Positions 53,023 through 61,819 of a stretch of DNA of 64,000 nt are shown one piece after another. Where the stretch lies: assembly GCA_021805565.1 (NCBI GenBank), contig JAJZFA010000013.1:186001-250000 (forward strand), read 5' to 3'. Every line of letters starts with the position of its first letter. Position 1 is the first letter of the stretch. Origin of the DNA: Pseudomonadota bacterium. Lineage in GTDB: Bacteria > Pseudomonadota > Alphaproteobacteria > Acetobacterales > Acetobacteraceae. The position numbers and the translations under genes were made by a program. Under the pieces are notes generated by a model. The model was not told where the DNA came from, did no database searches, and was given only the letters and a program-made list of their open reading frames with translations.

Positions 53023-54219
53023 ATGGCATTGACCGCGGGTCCGGAACGGCAAACCGGCAAACTGGTGATCGGCAATATCGGCCTGCTGCTGTCCGGCGCG
53101 CTGGAAGCACCCATCCTGGATGCGGATACGATCGTCGTGGAAGACGGCCGCATCGCCGCCGTTGGAAAGCGGGCGGATTGCGACATCGGCGACGCCCGCG
53201 TCACCATCGATGCGCATGGCTGCGCCGTGTCGCCCGGCCTGATCGACAGCCACGTTCATCCGGTGTTCGGCGATTGGACGCCGCGGCAGGGACAGTTCGG
53301 CTGGATCGATTCGTTCCTGCATGGCGGCGTAACGACGATGGTTTCGGCCGGCGAAGTGCATCTGCCCGGCCGGCCGCGCGACATCGTCGGGGTCAAGGCG
53401 CTGGCGATTACCGCTCAGCGGGCGTACGAGAATTTCCGGCCCGGCGGCGTGAAAGTGCTGGGCGGCGCGCCGGTGATCGAAAAGGGCATGGTGGAGAGCG
53501 ATTTCGTGGAACTGGCGCAAGCCGGTGTGCGGCTGCTGGGCGAGGTCGGGCTGGGCAGCGTGAAAGCCGGGTATGAGGCCAAGGAGATGGTCGCCTGGGC
53601 CCGCAAGGCCGGCATTCAAAGCACCATTCATACCGGCGGCCCATCGGTGCCGGGATCGGGCTATATCGATGCCGACACGGTGCTGGAGGCCGATGCCGAC
53701 ATCATCGGCCACATCAACGGCGGCCATACGGCCCTGCCGCTGTCGCAAATCCGCTGCCTGTGCGAAGGCTGTTCGCGCGGCATCGAAATCGTGCATAATG
53801 GCAACGAACTGGCCGGGCTGATGGCGCTGCGATATGCGCGCGAACTGGGGCAGATGGAACGGGTGATCCTGGGGACCGACAGTCCGGCCGGATCGGGCGT
53901 GCAGCCGCTGGGGATCCTGCGGATGATCGCGCTGCTGTCATCGGTGGGGGACATGCCGGCCGAAACCTTGTTCTGCTGCGCCACCGGCAATACCGCCCGG
54001 ATGCGGAGCCTGGATTGCGGCCTGATCGAACCCGGCCGGGCGGCCGATCTGGTGTTTTTGGACCGGGCGCAGCATTCGGCGGGGACCGATTTGCTCGACA
54101 GCGTGCGCAAGGGCGATCTGCCGGGGATTGGCATGGTGGTGATCGACGGGATCGTCCGCTGCGGCCGCAGCCGGAATACGCCCCCGGCCGAACGGGTGCC
54201 GGAAGTAGTGGGCGGATAG
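53023..54219 (+). CDS. Amidohydrolase, enamidase-like (nicotinate pathway)
   Basis: The 398-residue metal-dependent hydrolase has the DSHVHP zinc motif, an LLGEVGLGS segment with the likely bridging Glu, and downstream TIHTGGPSVPG and HINGGHTAL histidines, ending in GTDSPAGSG. It resembles the enamidase of Eubacterium barkeri, which opens 1,4,5,6-tetrahydro-6-oxonicotinate to 2-formylglutarate. The neighbouring 6-hydroxynicotinate reductase would make that substrate. The ATG at 53023 has AAAGGA upstream. Confidence 0.8.
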   Translation: MALTAGPERQTGKLVIGNIGLLLSGALEAPILDADTIVVEDGRIAAVGKRADCDIGDARVTIDAHGCAVSPGLIDSHVHPVFGDWTPRQGQFGWIDSFLHGGVTTMVSAGEVHLPGRPRDIVGVKALAITAQRAYENFRPGGVKVLGGAPVIEKGMVESDFVELAQAGVRLLGEVGLGSVKAGYEAKEMVAWARKAGIQSTIHTGGPSVPGSGYIDADTVLEADADIIGHINGGHTALPLSQIRCLCEGCSRGIEIVHNGNELAGLMALRYARELGQMERVILGTDSPAGSGVQPLGILRMIALLSSVGDMPAETLFCCATGNTARMRSLDCGLIEPGRAADLVFLDRAQHSAGTDLLDSVRKGDLPGIGMVVIDGIVRCGRSRNTPPAERVPEVVGG

Positions 54220-54230
54220 CGCCGCCCCGG

Positions 54231-54310
54231 CTCAGGCCATGCCCTAAGCTCGTGTTTTGCTCGGCAACTGTGCTGGCGTGCTGACGCACTTATTTGCCAG
54301 CGTCGCCTAA
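54231..54310 (+). repeat. Structured repeat family 1, copy d (loop-deleted)
   Basis: CTCAGGCCATGCCCTAAGCT looks like the left and right palindrome arms of copy c fused through their shared CATGCCC, with the loop lost. The tail (GGCAACTGTGCTGGC, GTGCTGACGCAC, GCCAGC) is intact. It lies between convergent genes and ends at the livF stop. Confidence 0.8.
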
Positions 54311-55008
54311 ACCGCCAGATAAGCGGATCGCGCTGCCTCATCCGCCTGCAACGCGGCCATGGTTCCGGTCCAGACGATCCTGCCTTGCTCGATCACCGTC
54401 GCCCGGTCCGCGACGCGGGCGGCGAAGTGCGGGTTCTGTTCGGCCAGGAAAACGGTCACGCCTTCCTGCTTCAGCGCCAGGATAGCGTTCGCCATTTCTT
54501 CCACGATCACCGGCGCCAGTCCCTCGCTGGGTTCGTCGAGCAGCAGCAGGCGGGGATTGCCCATCAGCGTCCTGGCGATGGCCAGCATCTGCTGTTCCCC
54601 GCCGCTCATGCGCCCTCCCGTCCGGTTTCGCATGCGCCCGAGGTTGGGGAACAGGGCAAACAGCCGGTCCGGGGTCCAGGGCGGCCGGTTGTCGCGGGCC
54701 GGCTGGCGACCGACTTCCAGATTTTCCATCACCGTCAGATCGGTGAAGATCCGGCGTTCCTCCGGCACGTATCCCAGGCCGGCGCGGGCGATCCGGTGGG
54801 TGTCCCACCCCGCGATGTCCGCGCCGGCAAATTCGATACGACCCTGGGCCGGCCGCACGATGCCGATCAGCGTTTTCATCGTGGTGCTTTTGCCCGCGCC
54901 GTTGCGTCCGAGCAGGACCATGACCGCGCCCGCCGGAAGCGCGAACGATACGCCCTGCAAAATATGCGCCCGTCCATAATAGCTGTGAACATCGGCGACA
55001 TTCAGCAT
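54307..55008 (-). CDS. livF: Branched-chain-type ABC transporter ATPase LivF
   Basis: The 233-residue ATPase has Walker A GRNGAGKST, MSGGEQQM signature, Walker B LLLLDEPSEGLAP, the hallmark of LivF. It is the last gene of the minus-strand operon and overlaps livG by 7 bp. With the fused permease and binding protein it forms a complete importer, probably for nicotinate or a related acid, inferred from context. Confidence 0.93.
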   Translation of the reverse strand: MLNVADVHSYYGRAHILQGVSFALPAGAVMVLLGRNGAGKSTTMKTLIGIVRPAQGRIEFAGADIAGWDTHRIARAGLGYVPEERRIFTDLTVMENLEVGRQPARDNRPPWTPDRLFALFPNLGRMRNRTGGRMSGGEQQMLAIARTLMGNPRLLLLDEPSEGLAPVIVEEMANAILALKQEGVTVFLAEQNPHFAARVADRATVIEQGRIVWTGTMAALQADEAARSAYLAV

Positions 55009-55766
55009 CGGTGACCGCCGCTCGTTACGCCGGAGCCAAGATAGACCGCCCGCACGCGGGGGTCGGCCCGGATCGTGGGGCCGTCGCCCTCGGCGATGAG
55101 TTCGCCGCGGTTGAGCACGACGATCCGGGTGGCGACGCCGAACACCACGTCCATATCGTGTTCGGTGAACAGCACGGCGAGTCCCTGCCGCGATGCCAGC
55201 GAGCGGGTGAGCTGCATCAGCGCCGTCCGTTCGGCCGGGGCCATGCCGGCGGTGGGTTCGTCCATCAGCAGCAGCCGGGGCGCGTTGGCCAGGGCGATTG
55301 CCAGTTCCAGCCGTTTCAGGTCGCCATAGGCCAGCACGCTGGCGGCGCGTTCGGCCTGATCGCGCATGCCCACCTGGGTCAGCAGCGCGTCCGCTTCCGG
55401 CACGAACCAGGCGGCGGCGGGGCGCCAAAAGCGCCAGATGTGGCGGCGATGGGCCAGCAGTGCGACCTGCACGTTCTCCCGCACGGTCATCGACGCGAAG
55501 GTTGCGGCGATCTGGAAGGTGCGTCCCACGCCCAGCCGCCAGACGCGGTTCGGCGACAATCCGGCGATGTTACGGCCGTTCAGCGCGATGCGGCCGGAAT
55601 CGGGCTTGATCTGGCCGTTCAGCATATTGAAGCAGGTGGATTTGCCGGCCCCGTTCGGGCCGATCAGGGCCAGCATCTCGCCCGCCGCCACGCTGAAGGA
55701 CACGCCATTCACCGCCTGGACGCCGCCGAAGCTTTTGACGAGACCGGCAACCGCCAGGACGGTCAT
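55002..55766 (-). CDS. livG: Branched-chain-type ABC transporter ATPase LivG
   Basis: The 254-residue ATPase has Walker A GPNGAGKST, a LivG-like insert (RRHIWRFWRPAAAWF) and Walker B LLLMDEPTAGMAP. The usual LSGG signature is replaced by VLAYGDLKR, as in other LivG proteins. The ATG at 55766 overlaps the permease stop by four bases. Confidence 0.93.
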   Translation of the reverse strand: MTVLAVAGLVKSFGGVQAVNGVSFSVAAGEMLALIGPNGAGKSTCFNMLNGQIKPDSGRIALNGRNIAGLSPNRVWRLGVGRTFQIAATFASMTVRENVQVALLAHRRHIWRFWRPAAAWFVPEADALLTQVGMRDQAERAASVLAYGDLKRLELAIALANAPRLLLMDEPTAGMAPAERTALMQLTRSLASRQGLAVLFTEHDMDVVFGVATRIVVLNRGELIAEGDGPTIRADPRVRAVYLGSGVTSGGHRC

Positions 55767-57604
55767 GCTTCCCGCCCGCGCAGCCACAGGCGATGGACGG
55801 TGCCGGCGATGCCCTGCGGGAATATCAGCACCAGCGCAACGATCGACAGTCCCAGCACCAATCTCCACAGATCGGTGACCATCAGCAGGATGTCGAACAG
55901 GCCGGTATAGACAAGTGCGCCGGCGACCGGGCCGGCCATGCTCTGCACCCCGCCCAGCAGCACCATCAGCAGCGCATCGACGGATCGGCCGATGGAGACA
56001 TAGCCGGGAAAGACGCTGCCCTTGGCGAAGGCGGTTAGCCCGCCGGCCAGCCCGGCGGCGGCACCGGCCATGACCAGCGCGGCCAGCCGCAGCCAGGCCG
56101 CGTTCAGTCCGATAGCGGCGGCCCGCGTTTCGGAATCGCGTGCCGCGCGCAGGGCGTAACCGAACGGCGCATACAAGATACGGCGCAGCAGCAGCACACC
56201 GGCGGTGCAGATGGCCAGTGTCAGCCAGTAGTAGGTCCGCGGGTCCGTTGCCCATGCGGCGGGCCAGACGCCCAGGATGCCGTTGTCGCCACCGGTAACC
56301 GATACCGCCTGGAACATGATGGCCCAGACAATCTGGGCGAACGCCAGCGTCAGCATTGCCAGATACACGCCGGACAACCGCACCACGAAGCCTCCGAACA
56401 GCAGGGCCGCGAGCGCCGCGCCGGCCGGGGCAATGATCAGGGCCGCCGGCATCGATAGGGCCAGGCCCTTGACCGCGAATGCCGCTCCATAAGCCCCCAG
56501 GCCGAACCATGCGGCGTGGCCGAAGCTGACCATGCCGCCGGGCCCCATCATCGCGTGCAGGGACGCCGCGAACAGCATCGCGATCGCCATTTCCGTCAGC
56601 ACCGACAGCGCGAACGGGCCGGCGAACAGCGGCGCCAGGGCGGCCAGCAGCAGCACAGCCGCGCCAAGCCAGCGCAGAGCCGGAACGGCGGCCCTGACCA
56701 GGGCCGGTGTGTTGGCATCGCCTCGCGCGGCGGCCAGCGGGCGACCGAGCAGACCGTTGGGCCGCAGCACCAGGACGACGGCCATGACGATGAAGACCAG
56801 GACCAGGGTGATTTTTGGAAACAGAACGATTCCGAAGGCCTGGAGCAGGGCGATTGTCAGGCTGGCCAGAAAGGCACCCGGCAGGCTGCCGAGACCGCCG
56901 ACCACGACCACCACGAAGGCATCGGTGATGACGGTCAGGTCCATCTGGCCGTTGGCCGATCCGTCCGGCAGGGCCAGGGCGCCGCCAATTCCGGCCAATC
57001 CGGCGCCGAGGGCGAAGACGGCGGTGAACAGCCGCCGCTGATCGACGCCCAGCGCGGCAACCATCTCCCGGTCCTGAGTCGCCGCTCGGACCAGGGTGCC
57101 CCAGCGGGTGCGGGTGAACAGCAGCCACAGGCCCAGCAACATAAGCGGGCCGATGGCGATCGTCAGCAGATCGTAAACCGGCACGCGCTGATCCGCGATG
57201 GTAACGAAGGCGCGCATCCACCGGGGTCTTGGCAGCGTCAGATCGTCCGGACCCCAGACCTTCAGCACCACGTCCTGCACGATCAGGACGACGCCGAACG
57301 TCGCCAGCAGTTGCAGCAGTTCGGGGGCTTTGTAGATACGGCGTAGTAACGTCGTTTCGATCGTCATGCCAATGGCGGCGACGCCCGCTCCGGTCAGGAC
57401 CACACCCAACGCGAACCACGCCGGATCCCTTGGCAATGCGGACAGGATGGTCCAGCCGAGGTAGGCACCCAGCATATACAGCGAGCCGTGCGCGAAGTTG
57501 ACGACGCGGGTGACGCCGAAGATCACGGTCAGCCCGGCCGCGACCAGGAACAGCGACGATGCGCTGGCCAGTCCCGTCAGGAACTGAACAAGGATGAAGC
57601 CCAC
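55763..57604 (-). CDS. Fused branched-chain-type ABC permease (LivH-LivM)
   Basis: The 613-residue protein joins a LivH permease (residues 1-280, beginning VGFILVQFLTGLASASSLFL) to a LivM permease (about 310-610, with FGHAAWFGLGAYGAAFA). Each half has its own EAA-like loop. In most systems these are separate genes. A GTG at 57604, two bases after the binding-protein stop, begins the homology. Confidence 0.88.
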   Translation of the reverse strand: MGFILVQFLTGLASASSLFLVAAGLTVIFGVTRVVNFAHGSLYMLGAYLGWTILSALPRDPAWFALGVVLTGAGVAAIGMTIETTLLRRIYKAPELLQLLATFGVVLIVQDVVLKVWGPDDLTLPRPRWMRAFVTIADQRVPVYDLLTIAIGPLMLLGLWLLFTRTRWGTLVRAATQDREMVAALGVDQRRLFTAVFALGAGLAGIGGALALPDGSANGQMDLTVITDAFVVVVVGGLGSLPGAFLASLTIALLQAFGIVLFPKITLVLVFIVMAVVLVLRPNGLLGRPLAAARGDANTPALVRAAVPALRWLGAAVLLLAALAPLFAGPFALSVLTEMAIAMLFAASLHAMMGPGGMVSFGHAAWFGLGAYGAAFAVKGLALSMPAALIIAPAGAALAALLFGGFVVRLSGVYLAMLTLAFAQIVWAIMFQAVSVTGGDNGILGVWPAAWATDPRTYYWLTLAICTAGVLLLRRILYAPFGYALRAARDSETRAAAIGLNAAWLRLAALVMAGAAAGLAGGLTAFAKGSVFPGYVSIGRSVDALLMVLLGGVQSMAGPVAGALVYTGLFDILLMVTDLWRLVLGLSIVALVLIFPQGIAGTVHRLWLRGREA

Positions 57605-57606
57605 GT

Positions 57607-58809
57607 TCAGGCGGGGCGCATCTTTGCGACCGCGGCATCGGACGGCAATGCGGATGCGCCATCGACGTAGCGCCAGTCGGTCATTGCCGGCTTGCCGTCT
57701 TTCAGCGCGGTCTTCCCGACATAGGTGCCAAGGGTGCTTTGATGATCGATGCCGCGCCACAAGGCCGGGCCGAACGGCGTTTCGAAGCTGGTGCCGCCGA
57801 AGGCATCGGCCATCTTTTCGGTATCGGCGGAGCCGGCTTTCGCGATACCCGCCACGATGGAATTGATCAGTGCATAGCCGACGACGGAGCCCATTTTCGG
57901 CAATTCGTTGTATTTCGCCTTGTAGGCGTCGATGAATTTTTTATTGGCGGGGTCGGTCAGGCTATCGACGGGATATCCGGTAACGATCCAGCCGCCCGGC
58001 GTTTCTTCGCCGAGCGGCAACAGGTATTCGGGTTCGCCGGTCAGGACGGAGACGACGCCGCGACCGTCGAACAGGCCGCGGGTGTTGCCCTGGCGGACGA
58101 AATTGGTCAGGTCGGCGCCGAACGTAACGTTATAGATCGCGTCGGGCTTTAATTCCGCCAGTGCGGAAACCGTGGCGCCGGCGTCGATTTTTCCCAGTGC
58201 GGGCCACTGTTCGCCGACGAATTCCACGTCCGGCTGGCGTTCGGTCAGCAACTGTTTGAACCATTTGACCGCGGATTGGCCGTATTCGTAGTTGGGGGCG
58301 ACGGTGACCCAGCGTTTGGCCTTCAGTTTGGCGGCGTCATCGGCCAGCATGGCGGCCTGCATATAGGTGGAGGGGCGCAGGCGATAGGTGTAACGATTGC
58401 CCTTGGCCCAGACCAGCGCATCGGTCAGCGGCTCTCCGGCGACAAACAGTTTCTTGTTCTGGAGGGCGAAGTCGCCGATGGCCAGGCCGATATTCGACAG
58501 GAACGTTCCGGCGAGCAGGTCCACCTTCCGGTCGTTGATCAGTTCGCCGGCGAGACGGATCGCGTCGGGCGGATGGCCGGCATCGTCGCGGCTGACCACC
58601 TCGATCGTGCGGCCGAGGACCCCGCCGGCCGCGTTAACATGCTCGGCCGCCAGTTGCCATCCGTTGCGATACGGCAGGGTAAAGGCGGGGACGGCGGTGT
58701 AGGAGTTGATTTCGCCGATGCGGATGGGCGTATCGCCCTGTGCCCGGACGATCGCGGGTGCGGCGAGCGTGGCGGCGGTGGCGAGTAACGTGCGACGGCG
58801 GAGGTGCAT
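57607..58809 (-). CDS. ABC transporter substrate-binding protein (LivK-like)
   Basis: The 400-residue periplasmic protein has a signal peptide (RRRTLLATAATLAAPAIVRA, possibly Tat type from its twin arginines). The Peripla_BP_6 fold (IRIGEINSYTAVPAF, then VDLLAGTFLSNIG) follows. It is first of the importer genes in the operon. Ligand may be nicotinate or 6-hydroxynicotinate, by context only. Confidence 0.88.
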   Translation of the reverse strand: MHLRRRTLLATAATLAAPAIVRAQGDTPIRIGEINSYTAVPAFTLPYRNGWQLAAEHVNAAGGVLGRTIEVVSRDDAGHPPDAIRLAGELINDRKVDLLAGTFLSNIGLAIGDFALQNKKLFVAGEPLTDALVWAKGNRYTYRLRPSTYMQAAMLADDAAKLKAKRWVTVAPNYEYGQSAVKWFKQLLTERQPDVEFVGEQWPALGKIDAGATVSALAELKPDAIYNVTFGADLTNFVRQGNTRGLFDGRGVVSVLTGEPEYLLPLGEETPGGWIVTGYPVDSLTDPANKKFIDAYKAKYNELPKMGSVVGYALINSIVAGIAKAGSADTEKMADAFGGTSFETPFGPALWRGIDHQSTLGTYVGKTALKDGKPAMTDWRYVDGASALPSDAAVAKMRPA

Positions 58810-58875
58810 CGGGGTTTATCTCCTGACTGGGTTGCGGGGTGTGCGCGTCATGGCCGAACCTCGGCGATTGCCATC

Positions 58876-59451
58876 CTAACGCAGCCCATCCTTGCCTTCG
58901 ATCTGGTCCACGCTCAGTCCGCCGATGCGCGGCAAGGGGCGGCCGCTGTCGGTGACCGCCACGGCGACCACGATTTCGTCGCGCCGCGGCGCGTCGGGCA
59001 CGCGGATTTCCATCGCGTCGAAATGGCTGCGCACGAAGGCGGCGTCCTTGTGACCGAGCGGAACATCGATGGCGGTGCCCATGCCGCCGCGCTTCTTGGC
59101 GCTGGGGACCAGGGCGGCGCCTTGCTCCACGGCCAGGCGCAGCGGGGCGCCGAGTTTCGGATGCAGGATGGCGGCGGCGTGTTCAAGCTCCCCGTCCTCG
59201 CCCACGATCGCCGCCTTGCCATAGCTTTGCGCATCGGCCGGCGCGATGCCCAGGGCGGCAACGGCGCGCTGACCCAGCAGGGCACCGAGATGCGCGCCGG
59301 TTTCGATGAGCGCGGACAAATCGGCGGAGTGGCGGCCGGCGTGCGGGTTGCCGATCACCGCGATGGCGGCGGCCTTGCGCGTTGGCGGCGCGATGGTCTG
59401 GCCGGCTTCCTGGTGGGTTTCCTCGACGATAACGAACAGTTTGCGGATCAT
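58876..59451 (-). CDS. DUF1185 / 'amino acid synthesis' family protein
   Basis: The 191-residue protein matches the AA_synth (DUF1185) family: KLFVIVEETHQEAGQ, IGNPHAGRH and GTAIDVPLGHKDAAFVRSHF. The family has no firm activity. Here the gene overlaps UPF0280 by four bases and lies in the nicotinate-type operon, as in other proteobacteria, so it probably acts on a ring-opened or reduced intermediate. Confidence 0.85.
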   Translation of the reverse strand: MIRKLFVIVEETHQEAGQTIAPPTRKAAAIAVIGNPHAGRHSADLSALIETGAHLGALLGQRAVAALGIAPADAQSYGKAAIVGEDGELEHAAAILHPKLGAPLRLAVEQGAALVPSAKKRGGMGTAIDVPLGHKDAAFVRSHFDAMEIRVPDAPRRDEIVVAVAVTDSGRPLPRIGGLSVDQIEGKDGLR

Positions 59452-60338
59452 GCGGGTTCCAGCATCGCCGGGGTTGGAAGACGGACGCGCAACCGGCCGC
59501 GCAGCGCCAGGACGGCGCCCGCGATCAGCCCGGTTCGGAGCAATGTATCGGCCATCGTTTCTCCGGCGTCGAGGGCGGTGTTCGCGTCATCTTCCGACAG
59601 CGGGCCAACGCCGAAGGTAACCAGCCGGTCGCCGAGGTCGCTGGCGGGATCGATTCCGCTGGCGGGACGGCGGGTTATGGCCGGGTGGCCGGGCAGATCG
59701 ACGGCATTGCCTACGATGGTTGCGGCAGCGTCGGCCTGCGCGGCGGTGCGGGCCAGGATGGTCACGGAGTCCGCGATCCCCAGGGAAAAGCTCCGTCCCC
59801 CCTGTCCCTTGCACGCTCTGCCCGACGTGGCGATGCCCCGGGCGGGATGGGCGGCGGACAGAAGGAAGGTGCCATCCGAACCAAGGGTTTCTCCGTCGCC
59901 GGCAGGCGCATGGATCGAAATATCCGTTACCAGCGCACACCGCAACGATGTGCGCGGCGTCAGGTGGAACGCGATATCGCCGCCATTGTTGACGAACGCA
60001 CGGGTTACCGCCCGGTCCTGGATCATCGCCGCCAGAACCGCGTCCGCGACCGCGCCGGCAACGGCGGCCATCGGGGTGATGAAACGGCCGGCGAACGGCA
60101 GGCAGGCGGCGTGCATCGCGCGCGCCACCGCCCCGGCCGGCCGGGGGGCGGGCAGCGGCGTGCGCAACAGCGGCAACTCGCCGCACAGATCGTTCAAAAC
60201 GCCGGCGAAAAACCCGGCCGCCTGGCGGTAAGCGGCGGCGATCTCCGCCGGGTCGCCCCACGCCCGGCACAGGCAGTCGATGGGGCCGTGTTGCAGGTGC
60301 AGGCGTCCGTCCGGCAGCAGGGCGGCGACCGCGCTCAT
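59448..60338 (-). CDS. UPF0280 family protein
   Basis: The 296-residue protein belongs to UPF0280, which is related to the flavin transferase ApbE. It has FVNNGGDIAFHL, ATSGRACKGQGGRSFSLGIADSVTILA and a NAVDLPGHPAI segment. Starts and stops overlap both neighbours (ATGA at each side), so it is made together with the 6-hydroxynicotinate reductase. A cofactor-attachment or maturation role is possible but unproven. Confidence 0.85.
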   Translation of the reverse strand: MSAVAALLPDGRLHLQHGPIDCLCRAWGDPAEIAAAYRQAAGFFAGVLNDLCGELPLLRTPLPAPRPAGAVARAMHAACLPFAGRFITPMAAVAGAVADAVLAAMIQDRAVTRAFVNNGGDIAFHLTPRTSLRCALVTDISIHAPAGDGETLGSDGTFLLSAAHPARGIATSGRACKGQGGRSFSLGIADSVTILARTAAQADAAATIVGNAVDLPGHPAITRRPASGIDPASDLGDRLVTFGVGPLSEDDANTALDAGETMADTLLRTGLIAGAVLALRGRLRVRLPTPAMLEPA

Positions 60339-61819
60339 GGCACCGGAAAAACCGTTCCGGCGGGCAGCAGCACGGATCGGGGCCGGTGGGCGCGCACGAT
60401 CTCGTCCAGGCGGCGAATGCGTCCGGCATGCCCGCCCAGGCGCAGGTAATCGGCCAGCGGCAGGGTAAATTCGATAGGCGCTACCAGCGCCGGAGTCGGT
60501 ACGCTGCCGAATGCATTGGCGGGCATGCGGGCGACATCGGTCATGTAGGTGATGCCGCCGCCGGGCCAGATATAAACGGGCGCGCCGCCGCTGGTGACGC
60601 GGGTGCGGCCGGCCTGCACCGACCGGGTCAGCAGCACGGGATTGTCGGTGGCACCCGCCCGCAGCGACCCGCCGGCCCCGGCCATGAACAACACGGTGCA
60701 TAATGCCGGTTCGCAGTTCTCGCCGATCCGCGCGACGGCATTGGCGATGGCGTCCGGCATCGGTTCGGGCCGCGGGGTCAGGGTGTCGTCCAGCACGAAC
60801 CAGGCGGCGTGTTCCCCGGTGGTGGACACCATCAGCAGCCGCAGTCCCGGCCAGGCGATTTTCGGGTCGATGCGTTCGATAATCGCCAGCGGGTCCTGGA
60901 TGTCGGTGCCGCCCCAGCCCATGCCGGGATTGGCGACCTGGAAATAGCGGCCGGGGGTGGACCGCCGGCCGCGCACCCGCAGTCCGGCGGGCCGCATATC
61001 CAGAAACCGCCCGGCCTGATGTTCGGTCAGCACTCCGGTGATGTGGTCGTCCACGACGATGACCTCATCCGCGTGGCCCAGCCATTGATTGGCGAAGATG
61101 CCGATGGTCGCCGATCCGCAGCCGACGCGCATCCGTTGTTCGGGCACGCCATCGACAACCGGCGGCTGGCCGGACTGCACGATCACGCCGGCGCCCCCGT
61201 CGATGGTCAGTTCCAGCGGGTCGCCATTGGCAAGCCGCAGCATCGTGTCGCAGGTCGCCACACCTTCCTTCTTGCTGCCGCCCGTCAGGCGATGCACGCC
61301 GCCGATGCTGAGCATCTGGCTGCCGTATTCGGCGGTGGTGACGTGTCCGACCGCCTCGCCGCCGGATCGAACCGTCGCGGTTTCCGCGCCCAGATGACGG
61401 TCGGTGTCGATCTTCACCTTCAGGCCGCAGTAGGAGAACACGCCCTCCGACACCACGGTGACCATGTCGGCGCCGTCGATCTCGCTGCCGACGATGAACG
61501 GAGCCGGTTTGTAGTCCGGATAGGTCGTGCCGGCGCCGATGGCGGTGACGAACAAATCCTTGCCGGCGATGGGATTGCCGGACCAGTCGTCGCCCGCGAA
61601 ACGCACCAGGTCCGGCGTGCGCGCCACCAGCGTCAGCGGGTCCATCCGGGTCAGCACGCCGCCGCGGTTGCCATACCGATCGCAGGCGCCGGTTTTGTCG
61701 GGGCGGATGCGGCACAGCACGGGGCAGGCATCGCATGTCACGATGCCGGGTTCGGCGGCCTTGGCCGCGACCAGCGCGGCTTCCTCGGGCGCGTCCGTGG
61801 CGGCATGGTTGTTGGTCAT
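60335..61819 (-). CDS. 6-hydroxynicotinate reductase-like iron-sulfur protein
   Basis: The 494-residue protein has N-terminal [4Fe-4S] cysteines C29, C32, C36 and C46 (CDACPVLC, then GACDRYG). Conserved blocks follow: AIGAGTTYPDYKPAPFIVGS, SEGVFSYCGLKVKID and SGGAPVYIWPGGGITYM. It matches proteins annotated as 6-hydroxynicotinate reductase, which make 1,4,5,6-tetrahydro-6-oxonicotinate using ferredoxin. The ATG at 61819 overlaps the dehydrogenase stop. A longer frame on this strand (to 63901) is spurious. Confidence 0.8.
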   Translation of the reverse strand: MTNNHAATDAPEEAALVAAKAAEPGIVTCDACPVLCRIRPDKTGACDRYGNRGGVLTRMDPLTLVARTPDLVRFAGDDWSGNPIAGKDLFVTAIGAGTTYPDYKPAPFIVGSEIDGADMVTVVSEGVFSYCGLKVKIDTDRHLGAETATVRSGGEAVGHVTTAEYGSQMLSIGGVHRLTGGSKKEGVATCDTMLRLANGDPLELTIDGGAGVIVQSGQPPVVDGVPEQRMRVGCGSATIGIFANQWLGHADEVIVVDDHITGVLTEHQAGRFLDMRPAGLRVRGRRSTPGRYFQVANPGMGWGGTDIQDPLAIIERIDPKIAWPGLRLLMVSTTGEHAAWFVLDDTLTPRPEPMPDAIANAVARIGENCEPALCTVLFMAGAGGSLRAGATDNPVLLTRSVQAGRTRVTSGGAPVYIWPGGGITYMTDVARMPANAFGSVPTPALVAPIEFTLPLADYLRLGGHAGRIRRLDEIVRAHRPRSVLLPAGTVFPVP

